Shown: positions 1 through 11,693, counted from the stretch's first letter. The stretch is 64,000 nucleotides of DNA from Amphiura filiformis (GCF_039555335.1 NC_092644.1:45432667-45496666); one strand, 5' to 3'. A program made the numbers and translations. The notes: a model not told the origin generated them from the sequence alone.

Positions 1-19
1 TTCTTAAAATCCCACTTAG

Positions 20-3000
20 GTTCTACCTTTGAAAAGACTTCGTACCATTCAAGAAATCATCTCCATCCAAGACCAGATCGTGCGAAGAGAATATCGAGAA
101 CATCTAGACACATTTGATCCTGATAACATTCGCGACCTTACAGACGCGTTTCTACAGGTCATGAAAGAAGTCAACGATGGGCACTCTGGAGATGAGTTTA
201 TGATGACAGAAAATCACGTTATCATGTGGATGTTTGAAGTGTTTTCTGGCGGGTTCGAATCCAGTTTGCAAACGATGCGATGGGTAGTGGCTTATCTCCT
301 GCATAATCCTGAAGTAAGTATAAACCCGGGATATAGACCTATGAGTATCCATGTCTTTGAATAATCATCAATGGCTAAACATTATTCATCAATACTCTAA
401 ACATTCTTAGTGTTATAAAACATGATTACAAAGTGAAGGCAAGAATCTGCTTGGAAAAGTGTTTAAGGGGGTACTACACCCCTGCCCAATTTTGTGCCTA
501 TTTTTGCATTTTTCTCAAAAATTATAGCGCATTGGTGACAAGTAAGATATGTATTTTATAGGGCCAAGGACTGCAACTACTGCACTGGAAATTTTATTTC
601 AGCAGAGACAACAAGAGGGGAGTTACATTCAAAAATGAGGGAAAACCAATATTTGATCAATAAATCAATAACTTGCCTTGAGTTGCTGAATTTTCAGTGC
701 AGTTGTAGTCTTTGCCCCCATAATATACATAATTATCTTACCTGTCACCAATGCGCTATAATTTTGGAGAAAAATGCAAAAATAGGCACAAAATTGACCA
801 GGGATGTAGTACCACCTTAAATGCTAAACACTGTGTTTGCAGCGTACAGTTGCATCATACTAATTTAAATAAAACATGACGTAAACACGTTCTTTTTTTT
901 ATGCGACACAATTTTTCACCCTTCCTTGTTCTTTCATATTTATTGTTACCCAGGTTCAAAGACAGGCTCAATCAGTCCTTGATAATAACGTCTATAACCG
1001 TCTTCCATGTTGGGGTGATCGCCAAAGATTAGCTTACATTGAAGCAATAGTATTGGAAACTTTGCGACACAGCTCTCTATCCTCATTAAATGCACCACAT
1101 AAGACTACCTGCGACACAAGGTAAGCGAAATTTAAAATCGAGGTTTTAGGGTCACTGTTCGAGTCCAAACCAAATCATAGTGCAAGAAGTACCCACTCGT
1201 GTACCCGGTAGTGCTCGAGGCCGTGTCTTAGAGCCCGGCGACCATGAATGTTATAATAAACCTAAGAAAGGGCATACTATGTCATTGCATGTCTTTTTAG
1301 GGGACCTTGCAGTAAGCATACAGGCTTCGACCCTGGCGCAATGGTGCGGGGTTCGAACCCCGGTTGATTGGAGTGTTCGGCATCCTAAAGCGGCTTTATC
1401 TCTATCGTCAGCAAATATTTATAGAGAGGTAACGGATTCGGTATGTTGGAGAGTGGCGAGCACCCTACAACTTACAAATTATATTGGGGAGTGTGACCTA
1501 AGCCTGTTAAAAGAGCCAAGGGGTTAAAGATATGGGCAACTGCGCCAGTGAACATTGCTCCCGCACGAATTGTCCAAATATTTTTTTATGTGTGTCTGAT
1601 GATGGGCACATTTTGAGTATGTTGTTCGAACTTCACTATGAGGTTTAGGTAGGACAACGGCTGCAAGGGTCGAGTGTATACAATGGTATACATGTACCCG
1701 AGTCTGAATCTGTGACACTGTGCCTGGAAATTCTCTCAAACATAGATTTACTTATACAATTCAAATGAGATGGGTAATTTTTACCTTGTCCTGACATTCG
1801 ACCAACCTTTCCATCAACTTGTTCAAAATATTTTCATTTCAAACTTTTAGAAGTTTAAATGTAATAAGTAAAGATAATAGTGATTATCTGTTTCAATGTT
1901 TGATTTTCTCAATTCAAACCTCCATACTAAAGGGCTTGCCTTGTAATCATAATCCTCGTATTATAATTGTTATTGGGAGTACCATATTGCTCGATTGGTG
2001 GAAGGTTATCTTGTCTTTCAATCTGTACTTCTGCTAGATTTCGCTTAATTTTGTATCCGGTAAAAATATCGCACATTTCAGATGCATAACCAGATGCTGA
2101 TTTGAAGTTTTATTACTTATAAGTTGATTATAAGGTTTATACTTAAGTTGATTACATAAGTTTTATACTTAAAAGTTGATTATAAGTTCTCTGCTTATAA
2201 GTTGATTATCTTGGCACATTTGTACCAAAACATTGGCCTTTGTGTATTCTTAGCACCAAACCAGTGGGTTTGTGTTTTACCAAGAACTTCAGAAGTATAT
2301 TTTTGGTATTTGAATTTGAATAATATTTTGAGATATCTTTGCACATAACACTTTTGTTTCTAAGTATATACTATACTATACTATACTATACTATACTATA
2401 CTATACTATACTATACTATACTATACTATACTATACTATACTATGCTATACTATACTATACTATACTGTACTATACTATACTATACTATACTATACTATA
2501 CTATACTGTACTATACTATACTATACTATACTATACTATACTATACTATACTATACTATACTATACTATACTGTACTGTACTGTACTATACTATACTATA
2601 CTATACTATACTATACTATACTATACTATACTATACTATACTGTATGTACTATACTATACTATACTATATACTATACTATACTATACTATACTATACTGT
2701 ACTATACTATACTGTACTGTACTATACTATACTATACTGTACTGTACTATACTATACTGTACTGTACTATACTATACTGTACTGTACTATACTATACTAT
2801 ACTATACTATACTATACTATACTATACTATACTATACTGTATAATTTAATCCAACAATGACCTTTCTTCAAATTTCCTTATATTTTTGAAGACATAGCCT
2901 ATATCACAGCCTGATATCTTTATGCATGACGTATTGCCTTCAATATCCAATAATGCACCACATTCATAATGTTGTTTTCGCCAGCGTTAGCTGGCTATGA

Positions 3001-5704
3001 TCTAATTCGGAGATCGTCTTTGTTTGCTAAAGAGATTACGGGGTACTAGCATTGGTTTGAATTACTTTGCGGAACTTTTTATGGTGAAAATATATAATAG
3101 ACCTGTTATTGGATTTGTAAGAAAAAGAAAGTATGTTTTGCCGTTTCAACGAATGAAAACGAGTGAGAATTTCAAAAGTTATGGTTTGAAGGAAATATGA
3201 CATTAAAAGTTCATGCCAGGCCTATAATAGTTTCCACAGCATATCAACGAAAGAAAATTATAGAATCCTTGTTATCAGGCGTTCTTAGATTTACATTCGC
3301 AGACCTCCTGGAGATCAGCACAGCATGAGATGTGAGTGTATTGATAACATGATTAAAACCTTTATGGACGTAAAAGTCAAAGTAAAAATATCCTATAATC
3401 TGTATCGTTTTATGGATAAAAATGACTCAAAATGTCATTTATGAAATAATTTATATCTTAAACACCAGTTTGGTCTTTTCAACGGGAAAAATTCGATGCA
3501 ATTTCAGGGCCTATTTTTGATATGGGTATAATTTAGGGACGCACCATTTGATACTCAGGGGGTAGGAAGTTAGGGTCAGGGAAGAAATTTTTTCGCCGCC
3601 GAAGGCGCTGAAGTTTTCGGCAGCAAGTTTTTTTTTTTTTAATTTCATGCATTATACACAGTTAGGTGGGGGAAGGTTTTTTTTTTTTTTTTAGTGTTGG
3701 TGGGGAAAGTTTTTTTTTTTTCTCATGTAGTGGGTGAATTTTTTTTTTTTTGAAAAACTTCCTACCCCACCCCCCCTGGGCCCCACCCTGAGAATCTAAT
3801 GGTGCGTCCCTTATATACATGTAGGCCTATTATAATTGAACAATATCAGTCTTTATACATTTTATAATGTGCTATATTAAGTATAAATTGCGAACAAGGG
3901 AAGAGGCCTACGCATCATACACTGGAACATGGAAACATTCAAACATTACAAACTAGCGCACGAGATCAAATTAATGATGCTTAATCGTATTCTTAATATA
4001 TCAATATACAGGGAAAGAAGAATTACGCATCGCACACTAGCACAATTAAACATGAATTTACAAATGGAAACATTACATGCATAGGCAGATATACCAGAGT
4101 AAAAACTCCGGACATACCTGCCTGTGCGGGGACTCGAACCCCAGACCTCTCGCTTGTCGGGCGAGCGCTCTTACCACTGAGCTACACAGACTGTCCCTGA
4201 TAAACAGGACTCAAGTCTGGTACTTATGGATATGAGCAGTCATGCGGGGTAAACAGTACAAACAACACATTACATACCAGTGTACGAGATCAATTAATGA
4301 TGCTTACCCGCCGGCCTAATATAATCATGCAAACAAGGGAAAAGGCCTACGCATCATACACTGGAACATGGAGACATTCAAACATTACAAACTAGCGCAC
4401 GAGATCAAATTAATGATGCTTAATCGTATTCTTAATATATCAATATACAGGGGAAAGAAGATTACGCATCGCACACTAGCACAATTAAACATGAATTTAC
4501 AAATGGAAACATTACATGCATAGGCAGATATACCAGAGTAAAAACTCCGAATTGCGAATTAATATAAAATGAATGTGCATGTATAAGGCAAGAAGGATGG
4601 CCGTATTTAGCCAATTAACTAAAAACTGCATTTCTTTATATTGATAATGAGCTAAGGGTAGCCTAAAAGGCAGAAAAGACAAAAAAGACAGAACAATTTG
4701 GAGTAATTAATTGACAGGAAGTTATAGGAGTTGTTTGGTTTGCTGTTTCTGTGTGCATGTTCTCATCATTGATGGTTTGGTGGACTGTCATGAAACATGA
4801 TGGATCATAAAAAGAGTGATCCTAAAATGCCACCACCCAAACTAATTACAAGGCATCTTCTGCATTGAAGCTGGCTTTCCCTTTAAAGGGAATTTTTATT
4901 CATGTATAATACATGATAGTTATCATGATTAGAAATACTTATTTATGTTTTTGTGCATTATCCATTTAGTGTTGGTGGATTTGATGTAGCCAAGGACACT
5001 ACAGTTATCACCAATCTATGGTGGGTTCACCATGACCCAAACCTCTGGGACCAGCCGTCACAGTTTAAACCAGGTGAATATCTAGACTGCAATTTCTACC
5101 GTAATAGGCCTTTTTTTTTTTACAAAAAACAAAATTTCCACCCGTTTAATTATCACTTTAAAAAAGTCCCAACTTGCAAAATATTGTGAAATTTGCAACT
5201 TTGAAGCTAAATTTACCAATGAAAATGTTAAATTTGTTCAAGATGTGCGCTTTGCGCGCAAAAATGTGCATATTTGGGGTAAACCTCTAAAAAATGGGGG
5301 GAGGGTCATTGAGTCGGAGCTGATAAAAAACGGGTAAATGATGAAGTGATCATTGGCATTGAGTAACTTAAAACATTTTGTTAAACACAATTAACAATAC
5401 AATTACCTATAAACAATATTATTCTCTCTTTCTTTTTAATCCAGAACGGTTCATAAATAGCGACGGCCAGTGTGCAACACCAAAATATTTCATGCCATTT
5501 TCGATCGGTGGACGTGAATGTCTCGGTAAGAAGTTAGCCATGATGCAACTCTTCCTCTTTGTAGCTGGATTGCTTCAGAACTTCAGCATTAGAGCACCAC
5601 GTGACAATGAGTTACCAGAACTTGAACCAACTTTAACATTGCCTATCAGAACTGTTCCAAATTATAGAGTTATGCTGGAGAAAAGAGAGTGTTCACAGTT
5701 TTAA
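20..5704 (+). CDS. Cytochrome P450, clan 2 (CYP1/CYP17-like), 3' four exons; 5' end outside window
   Basis: Heme-thiolate monooxygenase, normally anchored in the endoplasmic reticulum. Exons read 20-313, 954-1120, 4970-5073 and 5445-5704. All have AG/GT borders (donors GTAAGT, GTAAGC, GTGAAT) and compatible phases, giving the last 274 residues before TAA at 5702-5704. Visible landmarks in order: helix I with SGGFESSLQT, the K-helix ExxR as ETLRHSS, PHKTTCDT, the PERF motif (its Glu codon is split by the last intron), and the heme loop FSIGGRECLG with the ligand Cys. LRHSS and PHxTTxDT resemble CYP1, while the helix I/LLHNPEV region resembles CYP17, so I name only the clan. The usual helix-I Thr of (A/G)Gx(D/E)T is Ser here. 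A normal P450 is about 500 aa, so roughly 225 residues lie to the left. AATAAA lies 142 bases past the stop. No lesion is seen, so it is probably functional. Confidence 0.93.
467..816. mobile_element. TTAA-flanked MITE, copy 1 (first visible P450 intron)
   Basis: A 350-bp inverted-repeat element with no coding capacity. Its ends read GGGGGTACTACACCCC and GATGTAGTACCACC and the arms pair for over 100 bp. TTAA sits at both borders (463-466 and 817-820), the target duplication typical of piggyBac-type elements. The copy at 5991-6347 has the same ends and the same flanks. Confidence 0.75.
1121..2112. other. Intron sequence, no gene seen
   Basis: Start of the third visible P450 intron. The only notable element is a Pol III B-box-like string GGGTTCGAACCCC near 1349-1361. 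An A-box-like TGGCGCAATGG lies only a few bases before it, too close for a real tRNA, so at most this is a deleted tRNA-derived repeat. The ORF across 1180-1527 shows no protein features. Confidence 0.4.
2113..2210. repeat. Short imperfect tandem repeat
   Basis: About four copies of a roughly 30-bp unit with the core ATAAGTTGATTATAAG, in the third visible P450 intron. Confidence 0.7.
2368..2842. repeat. Pentanucleotide satellite (ACTAT)n
   Basis: About 475 bp of tandem ACTAT with scattered ACTGT variants and two small phase slips near 2645 and 2667. Because the unit is 5 bp, all frames of one strand repeat the same pentapeptide, so the long ORFs here are artefacts. Confidence 0.97.
2975..3870 (+). 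repeat. Dispersed repeat, part A (copy of the element at 51-54 kb)
   Basis: This stretch matches, in inverted orientation, about 53400-54090. Shared strings include GTATGTTTTGCCGTTTCAAC followed by CGAAAACGAGTGAG, and later TCTTTTCAACGGGAAAAAT. The match resumes on both sides of the MITE at 3536-3810. The terminal inverted repeat of the other copy is absent, so this is a truncated copy inside the P450 intron. Confidence 0.7.
3536..3810. mobile_element. Harbinger-type MITE with TTA target duplication
   Basis: 275 bp with ends GGGACGCACCATT and AATGGTGCGTCCC, flanked by TTA on both sides (3533-3535, 3811-3813). The related repeat copy at 51-54 kb carries the uninterrupted site with a single TTA, which supports a real insertion. 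The interior has three poly-T tracts in a repeated GTTTTTT context. A 3-bp TTA duplication is typical of PIF/Harbinger; the family is inferred from that alone. Confidence 0.75.
3893..4549. repeat. Direct repeats of about 215 bp flanking a tRNA-like unit
   Basis: 3893-4108 and 4330-4549 are near-identical direct repeats (both contain GCATCATACACTGGAACATG and GCGCACGAGATCAAATTAAT and both end at AGTAAAAACTCCG). The roughly 220-bp segment between them carries the tRNA-like sequence. The arrangement suggests a local duplication of a retroposed Pol III unit and its flank. Confidence 0.8.
4120..4191 (-). tRNA. tRNA-Val(GAC)-like sequence, probably SINE/tRNA-derived
   Basis: On the minus strand 72 nt fold as a full cloverleaf. 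The 7-bp acceptor pairs GTCTGTG with CACAGGC, the D-stem pairs GCTC with GAGC, the anticodon stem pairs CTCGC with GCGAG around loop CCGACAA, and the T-arm is TGGGG-TTCGAGT-CCCCG. The anticodon would be GAC (Val). Animals normally read GUN with AAC, CAC and TAC, so a GAC isoacceptor is suspicious and points to a repeat-derived copy. TTTTT lies about 14 nt downstream (minus strand), a possible Pol III stop. Confidence 0.6.
4735..4905 (+). repeat. Dispersed repeat, part B
   Basis: Matches 51660-51832 in inverted orientation (shared GATGGTTTGGTGGACTGTCA and GGCTTTCCCTTTAAAGGGAA). With part A it places a broken copy of the 51-54 kb element in this intron, ending about 65 bp before the next P450 exon. 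Confidence 0.65.
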
Positions 5705-5845
5705 ACTTTCGATCCATGCATTCCAAAACGGCGTAACCAGAGCAGACTTTCGCGCACTGTGAGTGCAATATATAGGATGGCGAGACTTCTCTGACACACA
5801 GAAGGCAAAGACACAGCTCCTGCCGTGGTTATGACATTATAAAAG

Positions 5846-5851
5846 AATAAA
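5846..5851 (+). promoter_or_regulatory. Polyadenylation signal AATAAA of the P450 gene
   Basis: Canonical hexamer in GAATAAACC, 142 bases past the stop codon and before the downstream MITE. Confidence 0.6.
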
Positions 5852-5990
5852 CCAAAGCTTATCTATTAAATACGTATTCATATTTATTTATTGTTGAAGT
5901 GTGCAATTATTTTTTGAGACGAGAGAATATGGCTGTAAAAGGTTTTGTTGGTACCGTGTGTGTATGATTTTGACTTTGCCTATGATTTAA

Positions 5991-6347
5991 GGTGGTACTA
6001 CACCCCTTGATAAATTTGTGACTCTTTTTGCATTTTTCTCAAAAAATAATAACACACTGATGGTAACAAAAGTTATGTATATTATAGGAGCAAGGAATCC
6101 AGTAACTACACTGGAATTTCAGTGACTCAAGACAAGCGGTACGTTATTTATGATAAGAAAAGAGGTACCACTATAGAATGTACCTGATTTCTTAACATGA
6201 ACCACTTGCCTTGAATCACTGAAATTTCAGTGAATTTGATTTTTTGTCCCTATAATATACATAACTTTTGTTACCAGTGTGTAGTTTATATTTTTTGAGA
6301 CAAATGCAAAATTGGTCACAAAATTTATCAGGGGGTGTAGTACCACC
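5991..6347. mobile_element. TTAA-flanked MITE, copy 2 (3' of P450)
   Basis: 357-bp sister of the element at 467-816. It begins GGTGGTACTACACCCC, ends GGGGTGTAGTACCACC, has TTAA at 5987-5990 and 6348-6351, and has long pairing arms. Confidence 0.8.
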
Positions 6348-6351
6348 TTAA

Positions 6352-6973
6352 ACAATGATAATTGTGTCAGAGATATAATTGATTCAGATAGGTGATTATA
6401 ATCTTCGACAAACCACACAAAGCATATAGCACCCTGTATTCTCGAATTTCAAACGGTGAGTAATTCTAAGTGCCATAGTAAACACAAAGAAAGGAAACAA
6501 GTACAACTATCGTTGCTGGTTCTTTGTTTTTACGTTTCAAAATTAGTTATGCTTTTAAGCATAAATATTGCAATATTTTTAAATATTTTGTTTTTTCTAT
6601 GCAATCGTATGGCTCATTCCGAATCCCGTACTATGAACTTAAATTTGTTTCACAATTACTGATATTTTCAGAGCAGTTCGGTGCCCGGGTTCGGTGTAAG
6701 TTAGAATAGAGATATTTTGACCCTCTTTTGTAAGAGCCACGTAATTCACATCAATATGTGACTTATTTTATAATATAGTACAAGAAGAAAAAATTTCAAT
6801 TGCCTGTTCCAAACTACACTTGAGACAAAAGTACTTTTATTTCTTCAAAACATTTATGCAATATCGTATCACTTTTAATATGTACCTTTCGCCAAAACAA
6901 TATATAGTAGAGTAGTTACATGTATAGCGCCAAATAGGTGCCAATATATCAATTATCTTATTTCAATGATGAT
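6352..6973. other. Intergenic, nothing recognised
   Basis: AT-rich sequence. The small overlapping ORFs here have no recognisable motif. Confidence 0.5.
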
Positions 6974-6975
6974 TA

Positions 6976-7220
6976 TATGTGACCGTACACCACGAATGAG
7001 CCGTAAATGTCCTCAATTGTATTCTGAGTTACAGTGTAAAATGGGCATGAAGGTCGTATTCATAGGTACCTCAATTTGGTGCTACGTGTACCTCATTTAA
7101 TGAGATACACGTAGCACCAAATTGAAATACCTATGAATATGACCTTCATGCCCATTTTACACTGTAACTCGGAATACAATTGAGGACATTTATGGCTCAT
7201 TCGTGGTGTACGGTCACATA
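6976..7220. mobile_element. Near-perfect palindromic MITE, copy 1
   Basis: 245 bp folding into one long hairpin, with arms of about 115 bp. Ends are TATGTGACCGTACACCACGA and its complement, with TA on both sides, as for Tc1/mariner-type insertions. A longer relative lies at 35751-36350. Confidence 0.8.
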
Positions 7221-7532
7221 TACATTAGCAGAGGCTTATATTCCAGAATTTACGGTATGATCTTAAGTTATCCACAGATGTCTTTATCAAAACACTGAGC
7301 GCTGAAAGACTATTGATTTTGCCAATTTCTAAAAGAGACCCAAAATTGCCAATTCCTCTCATTGCTGGGTTTATTTTCAAGGCGATTTTCATCCAAGCCA
7401 AGCTATATGCAGAGGTCCTCTTAGGTATACAATTATGATGGTCCGTTTTGGATGCTGGAACAAAGACACTTTGGGAAATGTATCTCTTTGAGTTTACCTT
7501 GTTTAGTGTTGAAAGGGATCATTATTTCCTTT

Positions 7533-7706
7533 CAGGGCAGTAGCCAGGGGGGTGCGGGGGTGCGACGCACCCCCCGAATGTGCAAAAGAATACAAAAGTC
7601 CCAAAATTTAACAATTTGCGATTTGATTTTTTAAAGCTTTTTTGGTCAAAAAAGGTCCAAACTTTTTAAAACTCAGCACCCCCACAAAAAACCTGGCTAC
7701 GGGCCT
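7533..7706. repeat. Inverted-repeat element with GTAGCCAGG / CCTGGCTAC ends
   Basis: About 170 bp bounded by GGGCAGTAGCCAGGGG and ACCTGGCTACGGGCC, with a G-rich stem GGGGTGCGACGCACCCC inside. A related end (ATGGCTACGGGCCTGG) occurs alone near 60712. Confidence 0.55.
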
Positions 7707-8386
7707 ATTTCCTTTATTTCAAAGTGAAAAACACATATATGATTATTTATTTATAGCTCTTTGTCATGTTCATAACTTATGTTGTATTTGTTAAACCTGC
7801 GCCTACGATATCTGTACAATTTTAATTTTGGTTTTCTTTACCCAAAATGTTGAATAATATTAGTAATAACTGTCAGGAAGGGGTTCTGTCCATTTTAAGA
7901 AGAAATAACAAAAACAAAATAAAAAAACACTGACTATTTTGGCCGTTTAACATGGAGTTCTATGGGGGACTTAATGGATGATGTGATTATGACTTTATGT
8001 CGGAAATTGCTCTATTGACCTCTGGTTGGTTCCATTTAGCTGTAAGTTAGGACACAACGAATATAGCAAAAAAAAATCAGGTTTAAGAAAATATAAATTT
8101 CATGTTATAAGATCGTACATTATGGCTTTAAGTAAGGGATCTGTCTTGTGTTTATCTTAAACAGAAATCTCGACTTAAAATAAAGAGTTAAAAAACCGGA
8201 ATAGTAGTATAATTTTGTTGTATATTACGAGATTTATGTGTGAAAGCCATAATTTAAACAATAATCTTGTCGTAGGATTTATGATGTTGAGTTAAAAGAA
8301 AAGATTCTACTGTGATATCAGAGCGTACCCTGTAAAAACAATTGTTGATATTCAACACTATATTGGGCACCACCTTTTAAACACGT
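7707..8386. other. Intergenic, nothing recognised
   Basis: AT-rich, with no ORF or repeat I can support. Confidence 0.45.
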
Positions 8387-10113
8387 ACTTTTTACTTTTT
8401 ACTTTTTCAGCCATTATCAATCCACTGCAGGATGAAGGCCTCAGCATGATGTCTCCATGTGTCTCTGTTTTGTGCTTGTTGGTACCAGTTCACTTCTCCC
8501 CAGTAGTTTTGCAGCTCGTCCCTCCATCGCTTCCGTTGGCGTCCTCTATTACGCTTCCTCCCATACGGTGTCCAATGTGTGAGTGTTGAGCTCCAACGAT
8601 TGTCTTGTCTGCGGCTGATATGGCCGGCCCAGGTCCATTTTCTGCTTTTGATGGTTTCCAAGATGTCCTGAACTTGGGTCTGCTCCCTGATCCATTTGTT
8701 TGTTTTCCTGTCCTTGTAGGTGATGTTTAATATACTTCTCTCCATGTTGTGCTGGGCTGCTCCTAGTTTTCTTTCCATTTTTGATGTTAAGGTCCATGAT
8801 TCTGCCCCATATGAAATAGCTGGGAGGATGCATTGGTTGTAGACCTTTCGTTTAAGGCATATTGGAAGATTGCCTTTCATGATGGTGCTGTATCTTCCAA
8901 AAGCTTGCCACCCGGCTTTAATTCTCCTTCGAATTTCAGAGTCTTGGTTTTTGTCTCGAAGAGAGAAGCGTTGTCCAAGATATACATATTCCTCGACCTG
9001 CTCAATTTCAACCCCTTTTACTTTCACTGTCTTTGGGACTGTTTCTAATCCTTTCATGACCTTTGTTTTCTTCATATTCATTTTTAATCCGGTTACCCTG
9101 CTTGCCTCATCCAACTCTTGCAGCATTGTCTCAAGTTCATTTAAGTTGCTTGATATTGTGACAATGTCATCTGCAAAGCGTAAGTGGCTCATGTGCTCAC
9201 CGTTTATGTTGATTCCTTTCTTGCTCCAGTCGAGTGTTTTGAAAATTCCTTCTAGGGTGGCTGTAAAAGCTTCGGTGAGATAGTGTCCCCTGACGCACGC
9301 CCTTCTTTATCATAATTCTGTCACTGTCTTTGTGCATTTTGACTGTGTTGTAGCAATCTGAGTAAATGTCTTTGAAGATCTTCAGGTATGCATTGTTGAT
9401 TCCTTGTTCTTCTTGAGAGCATTCAGGACTGAACTGGTTTCAACAGAATCAAATGCCTTCTCGTAATCTATAAAAGCTACGCAGAGCGGAATGTTGTACT
9501 CCTGGCATTTCTCCTTTAGTTGGTTGATGGTGTGGATGTGATCCATGGTTGAAAACCCTTTCCTGAAGCCTGCCTGTTCTCTTGGTTGATTTCCGTCTAG
9601 GATGATTTCAAGTCGGTTTGTTAGTAACCTTGTGTACAGCTTGTACAAGTTTGAGAGGAGACTGATGGGTCTATAGTTCTTTAGGTCTCGCTTGTCCCCC
9701 TTCTTGTGCAAAATGATCATAGTGGCTTCTTTCCACTGATGTGGCACTCTCCTTTTGCATACATGTTGTATACAGCTTTGCTAGTTCTTTGGTTATGATG
9801 TCCCCTCCTTCTTTGATTGTGTCGATGAGCACATTGTCCGGTCCAGGAGACTTTCCTCTCTTCATTTGGTTTACAGCATGCTGTACCTCCCAATTTGTGA
9901 CATTGGGTATTTCTTCTTGTGGTTCTCCTGGTTCATCTGTTTCTGTGTCACTGGCATATAGTTGTTCATAGAATTCTTCTATCCTTTTCAGAATTTCGTC
10001 TTGGTCTGTGATTTCTTGCCCATTACTATCGAGGAGGCTTGTAATTTTCTGTTTCCCCTGCGCTAGTTTCTTATATGTTTTCTTCAGACTTTTGTTTTCC
10101 TCAATTGTGACAC
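8387..10113 (-). mobile_element. RTE-type LINE, 5'-truncated and frameshifted
   Basis: The minus strand encodes a non-LTR reverse transcriptase in pieces. 9671-10113 holds the linker and KSPGPDN. 9382-9747 holds GDKRDLKNYRPISLL, QAGFRKGFST and the FIDYEKAFDSV catalytic block. A stretch with GVRQG near 9300 is frame-broken. 8407-9192 holds FADDIV, YLGQ, CILPAISYGAESW and a C-terminal RxTWAGHxxRRxDxRW region. At least three frame breaks separate them. The endonuclease domain is missing, so it is dead. The 3' end is three ACTTTTT units at 8387-8407 (AAAAAGT on the element strand), the short tandem tail expected of RTE elements. Confidence 0.85.
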
Positions 10114-10345
10114 GTAACAACATTATTAACACACACAAAGTGAAGATGTGTTAACATGATAAAACATTTTAACGTAGATTTAAAGTTTAACGGAAGTGTT
10201 AAAATTATAACATGTGAAGACGTTCAAATAGTGCATGGGTGTAACAGGAGTGTTAAAAATATTAACACCCTTATGTTAAAATTAGTGTTAAAATGTACGG
10301 TGTTACGTGTTTAAGAAAAGTGTTATTCAAATGGTGTTAATAATT
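10114..10345. repeat. GTGTTA/TAACAC-rich segment
   Basis: About nine GTGTTA or TAACAC hexamers within 230 bp on both strands, abutting the truncated 5' end of the LINE. Origin not recognised; possibly a decayed inverted-repeat element. Confidence 0.45.
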
Positions 10346-10452
10346 CCGGAATGATAACGTTATTATATCATGAGTCCTTTGCTTATAAATAAAACAATGA
10401 TTCAAAATCAAAGCGGAAAAACATTTTATTTTGTACATATTGTATAGTTATC

Positions 10453-10850
10453 AGAGTGTGGCCTAGTGGTTATAGTATTCCCTTTTGGTGTATGAGATCG
10501 GATGGGATCCCGGGTTCAATTCTTGACGGTGGTAACTTGCTGGGATATCAGACTTCCACTCTCGCCATGAGGCAATTGAAATTGGGTAAATGAACCACGA
10601 GAGTGCTCTGTCCTTCGGAGGGGACATTAATTAAGCTGCCGGTCCCCTGTTCGAAGAGCCACAGGCCTACATCACATGTACATAGGCCCTGCCCGTATCT
10701 CGCAGTCAGTTTCGGAAAGAGTAGGGTACAAACCCCGACTGTCCAAATCCGTCCTGGTATACTGTTTGGATATCAACTCCCCATTCCAGAAAATTACAGC
10801 ACTAATTTTTTGGGATTAAAAGATTATTATCCTATTTTGCCAAATGAAAC
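10453..10850 (+). mobile_element. tRNA-derived SINE
   Basis: The head has a Pol III A box TGGCCTAGTGG (about 10459) and a B box GGGTTCAATTC (about 10514) at tRNA-like spacing. The body includes a GC-rich stretch CTTCGGAGGGGACATTAATT, which resembles the conserved central domains of some metazoan SINEs; that resemblance is from memory and unverified. The 3' limit is uncertain and no tail repeat is clear. The ORF at 10603-10854 is part of this repeat. Confidence 0.65.
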
Positions 10851-11693
10851 ATAGGTAAATCATAATCCTTTAGTTCTAACTGGCAATGAAAGTCAAATTT
10901 TAATTTTTGGTTAAGTTTTGGTAATAAGGGCAAATGCATTTTAATGGCGTTTTTCGACCTTTTTCGTATTCTTTGACAATCAAGCCCAAAGACTTGGAAT
11001 AAAGACGAATTTTAAGTTATGCATTATAATTTTTGGAAAGCACATTTTCCAATCTTTTTCATAACTAAATGATAAATGATTAGCAAAAATAACCGTATAA
11101 TATTAAAATAATGAGCTAACTATTAGCGTACATTCAAGATTTTGAATGCTTAGGCTTGTGCCAAGTCTTACAATTTTGTGACTACATTAATGTAAGAAAA
11201 CATGCAAAATTACATGGTTAAGTTTTGGCCAAAAAACAATAGCAAAATTTAGCCAAAATGTCAATATAGGGCCTACACCAAATCATTCACTTTCTGTGAA
11301 TTTAGTCTATAGGCTCCAAAAATCAATTGTAGAGGGGGTAAATGTCTGCATGTTTTGGTCAGAATGAAGATTTCTCTTGAAAAGGTCTGCATTTCTGGCT
11401 GCATTAAATACCGGAATTTGTCAAGAAAGTCAAAACAGTATTTCCATGTCCAAAGGTGATAAAGAACCTAGACGAAGTGTTCTACTTTTCTGTACAAAGA
11501 TCTGAAGAAAGACATAATTTGAACCGGTATTATTGTACCTTTTTTTTGTGGAAATATCAAACCAGACTATAAAACCCCTGATCAAACCTCAAAACTATTA
11601 TAGCGCCATCTCTGTACGTGCTATGACATTTAAATGTCAGTGGGGGCAGTATACAGTTTGTATCATAAGGATATTTACCTGTATCCATCAATA
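10851..11693. other. Intergenic, nothing recognised
   Basis: AT-rich, with no supported gene or repeat. Confidence 0.45.

Noticed and set aside
1180..1527. 115-aa ORF in the P450 intron
   Set aside because: Composition and a B-box-like string suggest a repeat. No domain, and the splice structure makes it intronic.
2339..2860. 173-aa and 133-aa ORFs with repeated Tyr-Thr-Ile-Leu-Tyr
   Set aside because: Translation of the ACTAT satellite; every frame of one strand is open.
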